Origin: CAZJDM01 sp964544765
GTDB lineage: Bacteria > Bdellovibrionota_B > Oligoflexia > CAYFLR01
Assembly: GCA_964544765.1 (NCBI GenBank)
Contig: CAZJDM010000029.1
Span: 1-34,497, forward strand
Reading direction: 5' to 3'
DNA length: 34,497 bases
Part shown: positions 1-10,394 of the stretch, piece by piece
Numbering within the stretch: the first letter of the stretch is position 1
How the letters are laid out: each line of letters opens with the position of its first letter
The notes under the pieces: model-generated
What the model was told of the DNA's origin: nothing
Seen by the model: the letters and a program-made list of their open reading frames with translations, nothing else
The model's database searches: none
Made by a program: the position numbers and the translations under genes

Positions 1-3000
1 GTGCGAGATAATGAGATCACTACCATGCATTTTGTGCCTCCAATGTTAAGAGTCTTTTTAGAAGAATTAAAAGATCCCGCAGTATCCTTAAAAGAATCAA
101 AAGAGCCTACACTATCTCAAATGAGAAGTTTAAAGCGAGTAATCTGTAGTGGAGAAGAATTACCGTTTGAAACCAAAGAAGAGTTTTTTAACAAATTACC
201 CACCAGTGAATTACATAATCTCTATGGCCCGACCGAAGCGGCAGTAGATGTAAGTTATTACAAGTGTGTAAAAGGAGAAAGTGGTCCTGTTCCAATCGGT
301 CGGCCGGTATGGAACACGGAGCTATATATATTAGATAAGCAAGGAAATAATTGTCCCATAGGAGTTCCAGGCGAACTGCATATAGGAGGTATTCAGTTAG
401 CCAAAGGATATATAAATCGTCCCGAGCTAACAGCCGAGAAGTTTTTTATGGGCATTAATAAAAAACGATTGTATCGAACCGGAGATTTAGCTCGTTTTAA
501 GGCGGACGGCAATATCGAATTTTTAGGTCGGATGGATTTTCAGGTAAAACTACGGGGATTTCGTATTGAGATGGGAGAGATAGAAGGGTGTATTAGAGAG
601 CAAGAAGCGGTAGCCGATACAGTAGTAGTGATTAAAGAAGATAAGCAAAAAGAAAAACAATTAGTGGCCTATATAATCGAGCAAAAGCCATTGCATGTGA
701 ATGAAACGGAACTACGTCAGCAATTGCAAAAAGTTCTGCCTGATTATATGGTTCCATCTTTTATAATCAAATTAAAATCATTGCCCTTAAACAATAATGG
801 CAAGGTTGATAGAAAAAATCTTCCCAATATTGATTTGAAAAATAATGGGGCCGATACGATTTATATAGCTCCACAAACAGCAATAGAAAAGAAATTGGCA
901 GTAATCTGGCAAGAGGTGTTAGGAAAGCAAAAGATTGGCATAAATGATGATTTCTTTTTAATAGGTGGTCATTCGTTAAGCGCTATAAAAGTAAATGCCA
1001 AGATCAAAAGTAGATTTCAGTTAAAAATTACTTTACGTGAATTGTTTACCTATAAAACGATTAAAACCTTGGCCGGTAGGCTGCAACGAGAAAGTAGAGA
1101 AAGTGATCATTTTATAATTAACAAAGTAAGCCGAAAAGGAGCCTTACCCTTATCTTTTGGTCAGGAACGAATTTGGTTCTTGTGCAATCTAAAGCCTGAA
1201 AGCACTTTTTATAATATGCCGGCAACCTTGCATTTGAAGGGTAGCTTAAATAAGCAGGCACTGAATAAATCATTGCAAAGCATAATTGATCGTCATGAAA
1301 TTTTGCGGTCCAGTATAGACGGATCATCGGGTAATCCACGGTTGATAATTCATGAACAGGTTAATGTAAATGTTGAACAAATAGATCTTTCGAGCATGGT
1401 AGATAGTGCTTTCGATTTTAGAACTAAAGAAATTATATTAGATGATTTAAAAAAGCCTTTTAATTTTTCCTCGGCACCGCTGTTTCGAGTATTACTTTTG
1501 ACTATAAATCAAGAGGAGTATATTTTACATTGGACCTTTCATCATATCGTTTTTGATGAATGGTCGATGGAGATCTTCTGTAAGGAATTTATGACTAATT
1601 ATGATTCCTTTCTGGAAGATAAGGAACTTAATCAAATCCCACTTGATATTCAGTATGCTGACTATGCAAATTGGCAAAGAATAGAGGGGCAAAAAAAGTT
1701 TAAGAAAGACTTGGGGTATTGGAAAGAGCATTTTGGTGGAGAATTACCCATTATCAAATTGCCTTATGATTATCCTCGTCCAACTGTGCAGACTTATACC
1801 GGTAGAGAGTTTAGTTTCACTTTGGATAGTGAGTTACATACCAGCTTAAAAAATCTTGCTCGAAAAACCAATTCTACCCTTTTTATAACCTTGTTTAGTG
1901 TCTTTAAGGTCTTTTTGTATCGATATTCCGGTCAAGAAGATTTAATTGTGGGTACTCCAGTAACAATGCGAAATAATGAGGATACAGAGAATTTAATTGG
2001 ATTCTTTTTAAATACTCTGGCCATTCGCAGCAGTATCGATTCTAAGCAAAACTTTTATGATGTTTTGCAGCATGTACAACAGAATTTTTTAAGGGCCATA
2101 AAATATCGAACTGTTCCTTTTGAAAAAGTAGTAGAAGAAATACAGCCGATTCGCGATATGAGCCGATCGCCACTTTTTCAAATTATGTTTGTTTTAAATC
2201 AAGTCTTACCTCAATTACAATTTTCTGGACTTAAAACTACTCTGTATGAGTTTGATCCGGGAATATCTAAATTTGATCTTTTACTCTATATTTCTCCTGA
2301 AGTTGATGGAACCTTAAGAGCTAGGTTTAATTATAATACTGATTTATTTAGAGATGAAACAATAGAGCGTATGGCCGGGCATTTTAAGAATTTACTTAGC
2401 GAGTTAACCAAAAATCCCGATCATCAAATTATTGAAAATGAACTTTTGAATCAAAGCGAGCAAAAAGCTATTTTGTGTAATTTTAATAATACACACCATG
2501 ATTTTGGATTTGGTGATAACGTGTATCTACATGAGTTATTTGAACAGCAGGTAGATAGAACGCCACATAGTATTGCGGTACGATCTAATGATAATAATGA
2601 TAATAAGGAAATAATTTGTAGTAAAAAATTTGTAGATGAGAGAACCAGTTGCTTAAAACTAATAAGAAAAATAAGAGAAATTAGTTATCAAGACTTAAAT
2701 AAGCGATCAAATCAGCTAGCTCGTGAATTAATTAAAAAAGGTGTTGGTAGTAACCAACTAGTAGCTATTTGGGCCGAGAGATCAGTGTCAATGATAATTT
2801 CCATTTTGGCTGTTCTCAAAGCCGGAGGGGGTTATTTTTCTTTAGATTATCAGTTGCCCGCATCTCGTTTACAAAAAATGATTCATGATTCCAAAACTCA
2901 GATTATCTTGTTTCCTGGTACTACTCCTACTGTTGATACTTCATTTATAGAGGTGGACAAACTTTTCTTAGACAAGGAATGGTCGAAGGTTGCACAAAAT

Positions 3001-4635
3001 GAATCATCTAATTTATCTACTAATTTATCCGTGGCTCAAAAACCAGATGATTTGGCCTATGTTATTTATACCTCTGGTACTACTGGTCAACCTAAAGGAA
3101 TTGCCATGAGTCATTTTGCTTTTGGCAACTTAATGCTTTGGCAAAAAAATGATCCTTTATTGGGAAAACCGGCTAAAACCTTGCAGTTTGCTTCCTTTAA
3201 TTTTGATGTATCTGTGCAGGATATTTTTTCTACCCTATTAACAGGTGGTGAATTGCAATTAATCACTGATAACCAACAAAAGGAATTATTTGGTTTAATT
3301 GATATTATAATAGATCAAAACATCCAACGTACTTATCTGACCCCAGCAGTATTGCAGTTTATCGCAAAAACAGCAGTTTCACAGAAACAATATCCCCGAT
3401 CCTTAAGAGAAGTAATATGTGCGGGCGAGCAATTAAAAATAAGTGATGAGATTAGAACTTTTTTTCAAAATATTCCGGGTTGTACCTTACATAATCATTA
3501 TGGTCCCGCTGAAACACATGTGGTAACAAGTTACGTTTTTAAAGGTGATCCTCAAAATTGGCTAAATATACCATCAATAGGGCAGCCGGTAGCAAATACT
3601 CAGGTTTATATTCTAGACTCTCATTTTAATCCTACCCCGGTTGGTGTACCAGGTGAGGTATATTTAGGGGGCTATAATTTAGCTAAGGGATATCTTAATC
3701 AACCCCAATTGACGGCCCAAAAGTTTATCTATTATGACGTTTTAAAAACGGGAAAGAAAGAGAAATTATACAAAACTGGTGATTTAGCTTTTTATAGATC
3801 TAACGGTGATATTCATTTTCTGGGAAGAAACGATACTCAGGTTAAACTACGGGGTTTACGAATTGAGTTGGAGGAGATTGAGAATGTTCTTGCTTCCAGC
3901 GATTTGGTAGAGGATGTAACTGTTACAACTTCCAGTCAAAAGTCTGGGGAAAAATTTTTAGTAGCTTATGTGGTACCAAATTATGTGGCTCTAAAGAGCA
4001 AGCTAAGTGTTTTGGCTGATCTGGTTCGTAATAAACTACCTGAGTATATGGTTCCATCACAGTTTATTTGTATAGATAAGATCCCAATAAATAAAAACGG
4101 AAAAGTAGATAAAAAAGCCTTGCCGGAAGTTAAGTGGGATATAAATTCTAATGTCGATTATGTTGGAGCCAAGAATGATATGGAAAAAAAGGTCAAAGCT
4201 ATCTGGGAAGAGGTATTGGAACTAAAAGACATTAGTGTTAACGCTAATTTTTTTGATTTAGGTGGTCATTCTATGTTGGTAGCCCAGGTTCACGGCTTGA
4301 TACGTGAAAGACTAAAAATAAATATAACTATGGTTGATCTTTTTCAAAATTCAACCATAGGGTTTTTAGCTAAACATTTAGATAAATTAAAGAGTGATAA
4401 TATTGGTCATACAGATAATAATGATCAAACTAACGATGTTGAGCTTGATCAGAAGGTACAAGTGAAAAATATATCTCTGGAAGTTATTAAAAAACCTTTT
4501 GAGGATAGAAAAACAAAACGTCGAATGGTAGCTGCACAGAATGTTAAAAGACGTCAGCAAATTCGAATGGGCAGCATGTTGAGAAATGATAAAAAGCCAT
4601 TAATACATCAACCATCAAACAAGGAACTATCATGA
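1..4635 (+). CDS. Non-ribosomal peptide synthetase, 5'-truncated by the window: A(Ser)-T-C-A(Pro)-T
   Basis: Multimodular NRPS whose first codon lies outside the window; the GTG at base 1 is an internal Val codon. Visible order: C-terminal part of an A domain (residues 1-275; LYGPTEAA near 75, TGDL near 160, NGKVDR near 266), carrier domain (GGHS, Ser325), condensation domain (about 385-830; HHxxxD with His515, Glu where Gly usually follows the Asp), second complete A domain (about 845-1365; YTSGTTGQPKG near 1022), carrier domain (Ser1424), and a basic tail of ~90 residues that may dock to the next enzyme. Specificity residues of the second A domain read D-V-Q-Y-I-A-H-V-V plus Lys, the known proline pattern. 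The visible half of the first reads H-I-S-L-V-D, matching the second half of serine codes. No epimerase is seen, so the C domain is expected to join L residues. The gene overlaps the next synthetase by ATGA. Class is certain; substrates are predictions. Confidence 0.95.
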   Translation: MRDNEITTMHFVPPMLRVFLEELKDPAVSLKESKEPTLSQMRSLKRVICSGEELPFETKEEFFNKLPTSELHNLYGPTEAAVDVSYYKCVKGESGPVPIGRPVWNTELYILDKQGNNCPIGVPGELHIGGIQLAKGYINRPELTAEKFFMGINKKRLYRTGDLARFKADGNIEFLGRMDFQVKLRGFRIEMGEIEGCIREQEAVADTVVVIKEDKQKEKQLVAYIIEQKPLHVNETELRQQLQKVLPDYMVPSFIIKLKSLPLNNNGKVDRKNLPNIDLKNNGADTIYIAPQTAIEKKLAVIWQEVLGKQKIGINDDFFLIGGHSLSAIKVNAKIKSRFQLKITLRELFTYKTIKTLAGRLQRESRESDHFIINKVSRKGALPLSFGQERIWFLCNLKPESTFYNMPATLHLKGSLNKQALNKSLQSIIDRHEILRSSIDGSSGNPRLIIHEQVNVNVEQIDLSSMVDSAFDFRTKEIILDDLKKPFNFSSAPLFRVLLLTINQEEYILHWTFHHIVFDEWSMEIFCKEFMTNYDSFLEDKELNQIPLDIQYADYANWQRIEGQKKFKKDLGYWKEHFGGELPIIKLPYDYPRPTVQTYTGREFSFTLDSELHTSLKNLARKTNSTLFITLFSVFKVFLYRYSGQEDLIVGTPVTMRNNEDTENLIGFFLNTLAIRSSIDSKQNFYDVLQHVQQNFLRAIKYRTVPFEKVVEEIQPIRDMSRSPLFQIMFVLNQVLPQLQFSGLKTTLYEFDPGISKFDLLLYISPEVDGTLRARFNYNTDLFRDETIERMAGHFKNLLSELTKNPDHQIIENELLNQSEQKAILCNFNNTHHDFGFGDNVYLHELFEQQVDRTPHSIAVRSNDNNDNKEIICSKKFVDERTSCLKLIRKIREISYQDLNKRSNQLARELIKKGVGSNQLVAIWAERSVSMIISILAVLKAGGGYFSLDYQLPASRLQKMIHDSKTQIILFPGTTPTVDTSFIEVDKLFLDKEWSKVAQNESSNLSTNLSVAQKPDDLAYVIYTSGTTGQPKGIAMSHFAFGNLMLWQKNDPLLGKPAKTLQFASFNFDVSVQDIFSTLLTGGELQLITDNQQKELFGLIDIIIDQNIQRTYLTPAVLQFIAKTAVSQKQYPRSLREVICAGEQLKISDEIRTFFQNIPGCTLHNHYGPAETHVVTSYVFKGDPQNWLNIPSIGQPVANTQVYILDSHFNPTPVGVPGEVYLGGYNLAKGYLNQPQLTAQKFIYYDVLKTGKKEKLYKTGDLAFYRSNGDIHFLGRNDTQVKLRGLRIELEEIENVLASSDLVEDVTVTTSSQKSGEKFLVAYVVPNYVALKSKLSVLADLVRNKLPEYMVPSQFICIDKIPINKNGKVDKKALPEVKWDINSNVDYVGAKNDMEKKVKAIWEEVLELKDISVNANFFDLGGHSMLVAQVHGLIRERLKINITMVDLFQNSTIGFLAKHLDKLKSDNIGHTDNNDQTNDVELDQKVQVKNISLEVIKKPFEDRKTKRRMVAAQNVKRRQQIRMGSMLRNDKKPLIHQPSNKELS

Positions 4636-7600
4636 AAGAGAATACACCAAATATTCAAATTAAAGCCAAAACTATGCTGGTACCTGGAGAAACCACACCA
4701 CAGAGTAATGCTTTATCTATGAATAAGCAAGCCTTGTTGAAGAAATTAAAACAAACCAGAATAACATCATTAAAATCCCAAGGTGTGATCAAAGAAAGAA
4801 ATGCCAATAAGATAATACCTTTATCTTCTACCCAAAAGCGTTTATGGTTCTTGGAAAAACTTACCCCAGGACTACCAACCTATAATATGCCCATGGCTTA
4901 TCGAATTAAAGGTAATTTTGATGTTACAATTTTAAAGAGATGTTTAAATGAAATAATCAAGAGACATGAGTCCTTGAGAACCTGTTTTATCGATGTTGAT
5001 GGGGTGCCCGAACAGAAAGTATATCATGATGTTAAGTTCGATTTGCCGAGCATAGATATCAGACACATATCAGAAGAAGAACGGGAACTGGAGATAAAGA
5101 AGATTACTAATCAAGAAATCAAAAAAATCTTTGATTTAACCAAGGCGCCGCTCATGCGTGTTCAAATGGTCCAGTGTAGTGATGATGAATATATATTTGT
5201 GGCGGTGGTGCATCATATTATTTCTGATAGTTGGTCCTTAGGTGTCTTCTTTACTGAACTGGTACAACGATACACTCATTATGCTCGCGATATACCTTTT
5301 GAGTTACCACCTTTACCGATTCAATATGCCGATTTTTCTTTTTATCAAGAAAAATATCATAAATCGAAAGAAGCTCAGAATGATCTAAAATTTTGGCAAA
5401 ATCACTTGAGTGGAAAGCTACCTATTTTGAAATTACCACTAGACCGTCCCAGACCGGCGGTTTCCAGCAATAAGGGCGGTGTAGTTCGTTTTGAGTGTCC
5501 GGTTGATTTGACCGTAAGAGTCAAAAAGTTTTGTTCGGAAAATCGGGTTAGCTTATTTATGTATTTGTTCACGGTTTTTAATATTTTACTAAAAAGATAC
5601 TCTGGTCAAGATGACATTGTGGTCGGTACACCGATTGCCGGTCGTAATAAATCAGAGTTTAAAGATCTGATTGGCTATTTTGCCAATACATTGGCATTGA
5701 GAACAGATATGGCTAATAATCCTACCTTTCTTCAGTTGTTAGAAAAAGTTAGAAAAACTTCGCTGGATGCCTTCAATCACCAAAACATAGCGATGGAAGA
5801 CTTAATAGAAGAACTTGCGCCCGAACGGAACATGAGCCATTCTCCTCTTTTTCAAGTAATGCTGGCTTTGCAAAATACTCCTATGACCAAGGAAACTCTT
5901 TCTGGTTTGTGCATTTGTCCGATGGATATTGATTTGGGAACTTCTCGTTTTGATATGTGGTTATCCTTTCATGATTCTGTTGATAGTGAGAATATACTTA
6001 GCGGAATGTGGGAGTATAATCGGGATATTTTTGATGAAAAAACTATTCAACAAATGGTAAAACATTTTGTTCGTTTATTAACAGAAGCCCTGGAACATCC
6101 AGATAGATCGATTAATGAAATGGAACTACTTTCAAAAAATGAGATCCATTATCAAGTAGTTGAATTGAACGATTCTTTACAGAAATACTTACCGTATCAT
6201 CGATTAGACAGCCTTTTTTCGAGACAGGCCAAGAAAAATCCAGATCGAATTGCTTTGATCTTTGAAAATCAAAAACTGAGTTACAGTGAATTTAATGAAC
6301 GTTCTAGTCAACTGGCAAATAAATTAAGAGAATTAGGAATCAAAACTAATGATGTGGTTGGTGTTTGCATGGATAGATCCATTGAAATGGTTATCAGTTT
6401 AATGGGTATTGTAAAAGCTGGTGGAGCCTATCTGCCATTGGATCCGACTTATCCGAAAAAACGCCTGGCCTTTATGATGAAAGATTCGCAAATAAAAGTT
6501 GTATTGACCCAACAACATTTGGTGGATCATTTACCAACACTTTCCATGATTGTGTTGGATGATTCAAATATAGTTAGTGAGTTAAAAACATATTCTACAG
6601 AAGTTGACCAGATTGATAAAAAAGAATCTGATTTAGCTTATATTATATATACTTCAGGCTCTACCGGTAATCCAAAGGGAGTTATGATTGATCATCAAGC
6701 TGTTTGTAATCGTCTTTTATGGATGCAGGAACGTTATCAGTTAACTGAGGATGATGTTGTGTTGCAAAAAACTCCTTATAGTTTTGATGTATCAGTTTGG
6801 GAGTTTTTCTGGCCATTTGTGGCTGGTGCGTCTTTAGTAGTTGCTAAACCCGAGGGACATAAAGAACCGGAATATTTGCGAGATGTAATAAGAGAGCAGA
6901 AGATAACTACCATGCATTTTGTTCCTCCTATGCTTTCGGTCTTTTTAGAAACTATAGAAACTATAGAAACTGGAGGAAATTCAGAAATTTCTCTAACGGA
7001 CGCGGTAGAAGCCTGTTCATCATTGAAGCGAGTTATATGTAGTGGTGAGGCTCTTCCTCTAAAAATCATTCAACAGTTTCACAAAGTAGTAAAAGATTGT
7101 GAATTACATAATCTTTATGGTCCAACGGAAGCGGCGATAGACGTTACTCATTGGGAATGTCAACGTGGTTCGGATCTTGATTATGTGCCGATCGGTCATC
7201 CGGTGGCTAATACGCAATTATATATTTTGGATGATAATTTGCGACCCTTACCATACGGTGTGTCGGGAGAGTTGTATATTGGAGGTGTTCAGGTTGCAAA
7301 AGGATATTTAAAAAGAGATGATTTGAATCAACAAAAGTTTATTTCCGATCCTTTTAGTTCTGATCCGCAAGGGAGATTATTTAAAACTGGTGATTTGGTT
7401 CGTTATCGGGAAGATGGAGCTATTGAATTTTTAGGGCGTAAGGATAATCAGATCAAAATTCGTGGATTTAGGATTGAAATTGGAGAGATTGAAAATGAAA
7501 TAAGCCAATTTCCATTGGTTAAGGATGTTAGTGTAATTGCGGTAGATGATAATATAAACAGCAATAACAAAATGCTGGTGGCATATGTTGTTCCTCAACT

Positions 7601-10310
7601 AGATGATACTGCTCATTCTTCCGTATCTATCTATGAACAGGCTTCTTTAGCAGTCTGGCAAGCACATTTTGATGATTATTATCGTCCGGAATATTCTTTT
7701 GAGGGGCATAAGTTTAATTATCTTGTTTATCGTGGAGAGAAAGACAAGTGGCAGCAAAATTCATCCTCATCTTCATCCAGATTCGATTACATTGCCAGTT
7801 TGTTTGCAAAAGATAACTTAGGAAAGCAAAAAATAATAGAAATAGGTCCTGGGTTTGGTGAACTTTTATTTAGGCTGGCGCCTGATTGTGATCGTTATTA
7901 TGCTTTAGATATTTCGCAGTCGGTCGTAGTGAATTTAGGTGCTAAAATAAAAAAATCAACTCTTCTAAAAGTTAAAGTTAAAGACAATGTATATTTAGCT
8001 GGAACCGCCGCTCATGAGTTGGATTCAGTTTTTGCGGATGATAATAAAGATAATTCAAATGCTTTTGATATTTTAGTTATAAATAACGTTGTTAAGTATT
8101 TTCCTAGTTTGTCCTATCTAACAAACGTAATTAAAAAAGCCATTAATGTAATGGGAGATGAGGGAAAAATCTTTATTGGCGATGTTATTAATTATAATCA
8201 TCAAGATGATAACTCACTAACAGGGCGAGAGCTTTTAATTAACCCTGAGTTCTTTAAACAACTTAAGAATAATCTTGATTTTATCCACCAGGTTGATATT
8301 GAATTACTGGCTGATGAAGATACTGCCAACAATCATTTTAGATATGATGTCATCTTACATTTAGGTAGTTCACAATCTAGTTCACATTCTAACTTACAAC
8401 CTGGCTCACAATCTAATTCACATGAGTTAAACAATGATAAAATTTGGAGCAATAACCCGCTATTAAAGAACATAGAAGATAATTTAGTACCTAGATTGAA
8501 TGATTATCTTAAAGAAAAATTACCGGAATTTATGGTTCCATCACTCATAACTGTGTTGCCTAATTTACCTCTTTCATTAAATGGCAAGGTAGAACGTAAA
8601 AAACTTCCCTTATCATTTGATATTGTTGGAAGACAGGAGGAAGAGGTCATTCTGCCAAAAACAATGAGAGAGAAGAAATTGGCGACCATTTGGGAAAAAG
8701 TTTTAACTTTGGAGAAGGTGGGTATTAATCAGAACTTTTTTCATATTGGTGGAAATTCGATTTCTTCTATTCAGGTTATTTCTCGTGCGGTTAAGGAAGG
8801 TATTAATTTTAGTCCTAAGCAACTTTTTCAATATCAGACGATTAGTGAATTATTGCGCATGTTGGATCAAGAGCGCCAAGAGGGGATAAATGATAATGAT
8901 AACCAAATTAACCAAAGTAATCAAGACAACCAAAAAAGTGTAAGTGATTCAACAGAACTGTTAATGAATCAAGAACAACAAGAACAAATAGAAGATGTAT
9001 ATCATGTCTCTCCATTTCAGGAATATCAACTGGCCTATATGGTTAATAGAGGGGTTCGTGGTTTGTCCTTGTTGTGGCAATTATTACCATTTAGATTTCC
9101 TTTTAGTGAGGATGCCTTTGCTAAAACTTGGGAGATTTTAATTGCCAGACATAAAGCGTTGCGTACCGCTTTTAGATGGGAGGATGTACAAGGATTCAAT
9201 AGACCGGTGCAGGTGGTTTACAAAAAGGTTGCCTCGCCTTTTAAATGTATTGATTTACGTCATTTAACCTTGGAAGATTACAATAAGGAGATTGATCGTT
9301 ATATTGAGCAAAGTTTTGATCGTGGTTTTGACTTACAAGAAGCTCCTCAATTGATAGTGACCGTATTTCGAAAAGATGACAATTATAGTCAGATCTTTTG
9401 GAGTTTTAATTATATGCTGCATGATGGTTGGAGCACTTCCTATCTGGTCGGTGAATTTGTTAATATTTATGAATCAATAGTAACTGGCAAACAACCGGAG
9501 CTGTCCCAAGTAAGGCCTTTTAAGGATTACATTAATTGGCTCGATTCTCGGGATACTAATGCATCTAAGAGCTTTTTTAAAAATATGTTGAATGGTGTGA
9601 TCGTTCCAACTCCTTTGATTGAGTGTGCTCCTGATAATAAGAAAGAAGAATCGATACGATATACTAAAAAATATAATCAGTATTCTGAGGATATAACCAG
9701 TCGTTTGGATGATTTGATAAATAAGCATGGTTTAACATTGGCTGCGCTGATCCATGCTGGATGGGCATTATGTATGTCCAAGTATACTCAATTAGACGAT
9801 GTTTTGTTTGGATCTATATGCTCTGGTCGTCCCTCTAGTATGGTGGGTGTTGAGAATATGATTGGTCATTTTAATAATCTCTTACCGTTTAAAGTGACTG
9901 TTGAAAAGGGCCAATCATTAATTTCATGGTTAAAGAAGGTACATGCTGATCATGTGGAACTACAGGAACATCAATATACTTCGTTACTGGAGATCAAAGA
10001 ATGGTGCGGGTATTCTTTAGATGAGAATATGTTTGATAGTTATGTAGTCTTGGAGAATTTTCCCACTCCGGATAATATCAAGAGTCAGAAAGATACGCAT
10101 GAATTGGTTCCGGCTATAGCCAGAGTTAATATCCCTTTACGTTTAGAAATATTTCCACGTGATAGGCTCTTACTAAGTTTAACCCATGATCATTCGGTTT
10201 ATAGTGAAGCATCGGTAAATTTGATGCTTGATGATTTACGACAAGTATTAAGTAATTTGGCTAACAATCCTGGTGTGCTGGTGGGTGATCTATTTGGAAA
10301 ACATTGTTAG
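4632..10310 (+). CDS. Non-ribosomal peptide synthetase, C-A(Ser)-MT-T-C, terminal module without thioesterase
   Basis: Its ATG overlaps the stop of the upstream synthetase (ATGA), so the two are translationally coupled and this enzyme should act next. After a Lys-rich leader come: condensation domain (about 60-480, HHIISD, His195); A domain (about 530-1330; YTSGSTGNPKG near 670, YGPTEAAID near 827, RGFRIEIGEIE near 943, NGKVERKKLP near 1316); and, between core motifs A8 and A10, a SAM methyltransferase insertion (about 1010-1235; EIGPGFGELL near 1069, VINNVVKYFPS near 1149) of the kind that usually N-methylates the bound amino acid. Then a carrier domain (GGNS, Ser1376) and a second condensation-like domain (about 1455-1892). 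Specificity residues read D-V-W-H-I-S-L-I-D plus Lys, a serine code. The last domain is full length but has Asn1593-Tyr1594 where HH belongs. No thioesterase or reductase follows. Linkers at 1045, 1245 and 1425 are Ser/Asn-rich. Confidence 0.96.
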   Translation: MKENTPNIQIKAKTMLVPGETTPQSNALSMNKQALLKKLKQTRITSLKSQGVIKERNANKIIPLSSTQKRLWFLEKLTPGLPTYNMPMAYRIKGNFDVTILKRCLNEIIKRHESLRTCFIDVDGVPEQKVYHDVKFDLPSIDIRHISEEERELEIKKITNQEIKKIFDLTKAPLMRVQMVQCSDDEYIFVAVVHHIISDSWSLGVFFTELVQRYTHYARDIPFELPPLPIQYADFSFYQEKYHKSKEAQNDLKFWQNHLSGKLPILKLPLDRPRPAVSSNKGGVVRFECPVDLTVRVKKFCSENRVSLFMYLFTVFNILLKRYSGQDDIVVGTPIAGRNKSEFKDLIGYFANTLALRTDMANNPTFLQLLEKVRKTSLDAFNHQNIAMEDLIEELAPERNMSHSPLFQVMLALQNTPMTKETLSGLCICPMDIDLGTSRFDMWLSFHDSVDSENILSGMWEYNRDIFDEKTIQQMVKHFVRLLTEALEHPDRSINEMELLSKNEIHYQVVELNDSLQKYLPYHRLDSLFSRQAKKNPDRIALIFENQKLSYSEFNERSSQLANKLRELGIKTNDVVGVCMDRSIEMVISLMGIVKAGGAYLPLDPTYPKKRLAFMMKDSQIKVVLTQQHLVDHLPTLSMIVLDDSNIVSELKTYSTEVDQIDKKESDLAYIIYTSGSTGNPKGVMIDHQAVCNRLLWMQERYQLTEDDVVLQKTPYSFDVSVWEFFWPFVAGASLVVAKPEGHKEPEYLRDVIREQKITTMHFVPPMLSVFLETIETIETGGNSEISLTDAVEACSSLKRVICSGEALPLKIIQQFHKVVKDCELHNLYGPTEAAIDVTHWECQRGSDLDYVPIGHPVANTQLYILDDNLRPLPYGVSGELYIGGVQVAKGYLKRDDLNQQKFISDPFSSDPQGRLFKTGDLVRYREDGAIEFLGRKDNQIKIRGFRIEIGEIENEISQFPLVKDVSVIAVDDNINSNNKMLVAYVVPQLDDTAHSSVSIYEQASLAVWQAHFDDYYRPEYSFEGHKFNYLVYRGEKDKWQQNSSSSSSRFDYIASLFAKDNLGKQKIIEIGPGFGELLFRLAPDCDRYYALDISQSVVVNLGAKIKKSTLLKVKVKDNVYLAGTAAHELDSVFADDNKDNSNAFDILVINNVVKYFPSLSYLTNVIKKAINVMGDEGKIFIGDVINYNHQDDNSLTGRELLINPEFFKQLKNNLDFIHQVDIELLADEDTANNHFRYDVILHLGSSQSSSHSNLQPGSQSNSHELNNDKIWSNNPLLKNIEDNLVPRLNDYLKEKLPEFMVPSLITVLPNLPLSLNGKVERKKLPLSFDIVGRQEEEVILPKTMREKKLATIWEKVLTLEKVGINQNFFHIGGNSISSIQVISRAVKEGINFSPKQLFQYQTISELLRMLDQERQEGINDNDNQINQSNQDNQKSVSDSTELLMNQEQQEQIEDVYHVSPFQEYQLAYMVNRGVRGLSLLWQLLPFRFPFSEDAFAKTWEILIARHKALRTAFRWEDVQGFNRPVQVVYKKVASPFKCIDLRHLTLEDYNKEIDRYIEQSFDRGFDLQEAPQLIVTVFRKDDNYSQIFWSFNYMLHDGWSTSYLVGEFVNIYESIVTGKQPELSQVRPFKDYINWLDSRDTNASKSFFKNMLNGVIVPTPLIECAPDNKKEESIRYTKKYNQYSEDITSRLDDLINKHGLTLAALIHAGWALCMSKYTQLDDVLFGSICSGRPSSMVGVENMIGHFNNLLPFKVTVEKGQSLISWLKKVHADHVELQEHQYTSLLEIKEWCGYSLDENMFDSYVVLENFPTPDNIKSQKDTHELVPAIARVNIPLRLEIFPRDRLLLSLTHDHSVYSEASVNLMLDDLRQVLSNLANNPGVLVGDLFGKHC

Positions 10311-10394
10311 CATTGGTAAAATTGGAGAGCATTAAAGGGCATTAGAGAACATCGATAATATTGATAATATTATAGAGTATAGGAGAATTGTGTG

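Noticed and set aside
1..3. GTG at base 1 as the start of the first synthetase
   Set aside because: The reading begins inside an adenylation domain just before a core motif; the gene clearly continues upstream of the window.
6776..7069. Antisense open frames inside the synthetase genes (for example 97 codons here, also 1525-1731 and 9474-9728)
   Set aside because: They lie opposite conserved NRPS domains, have no ribosome site and look like composition shadows.
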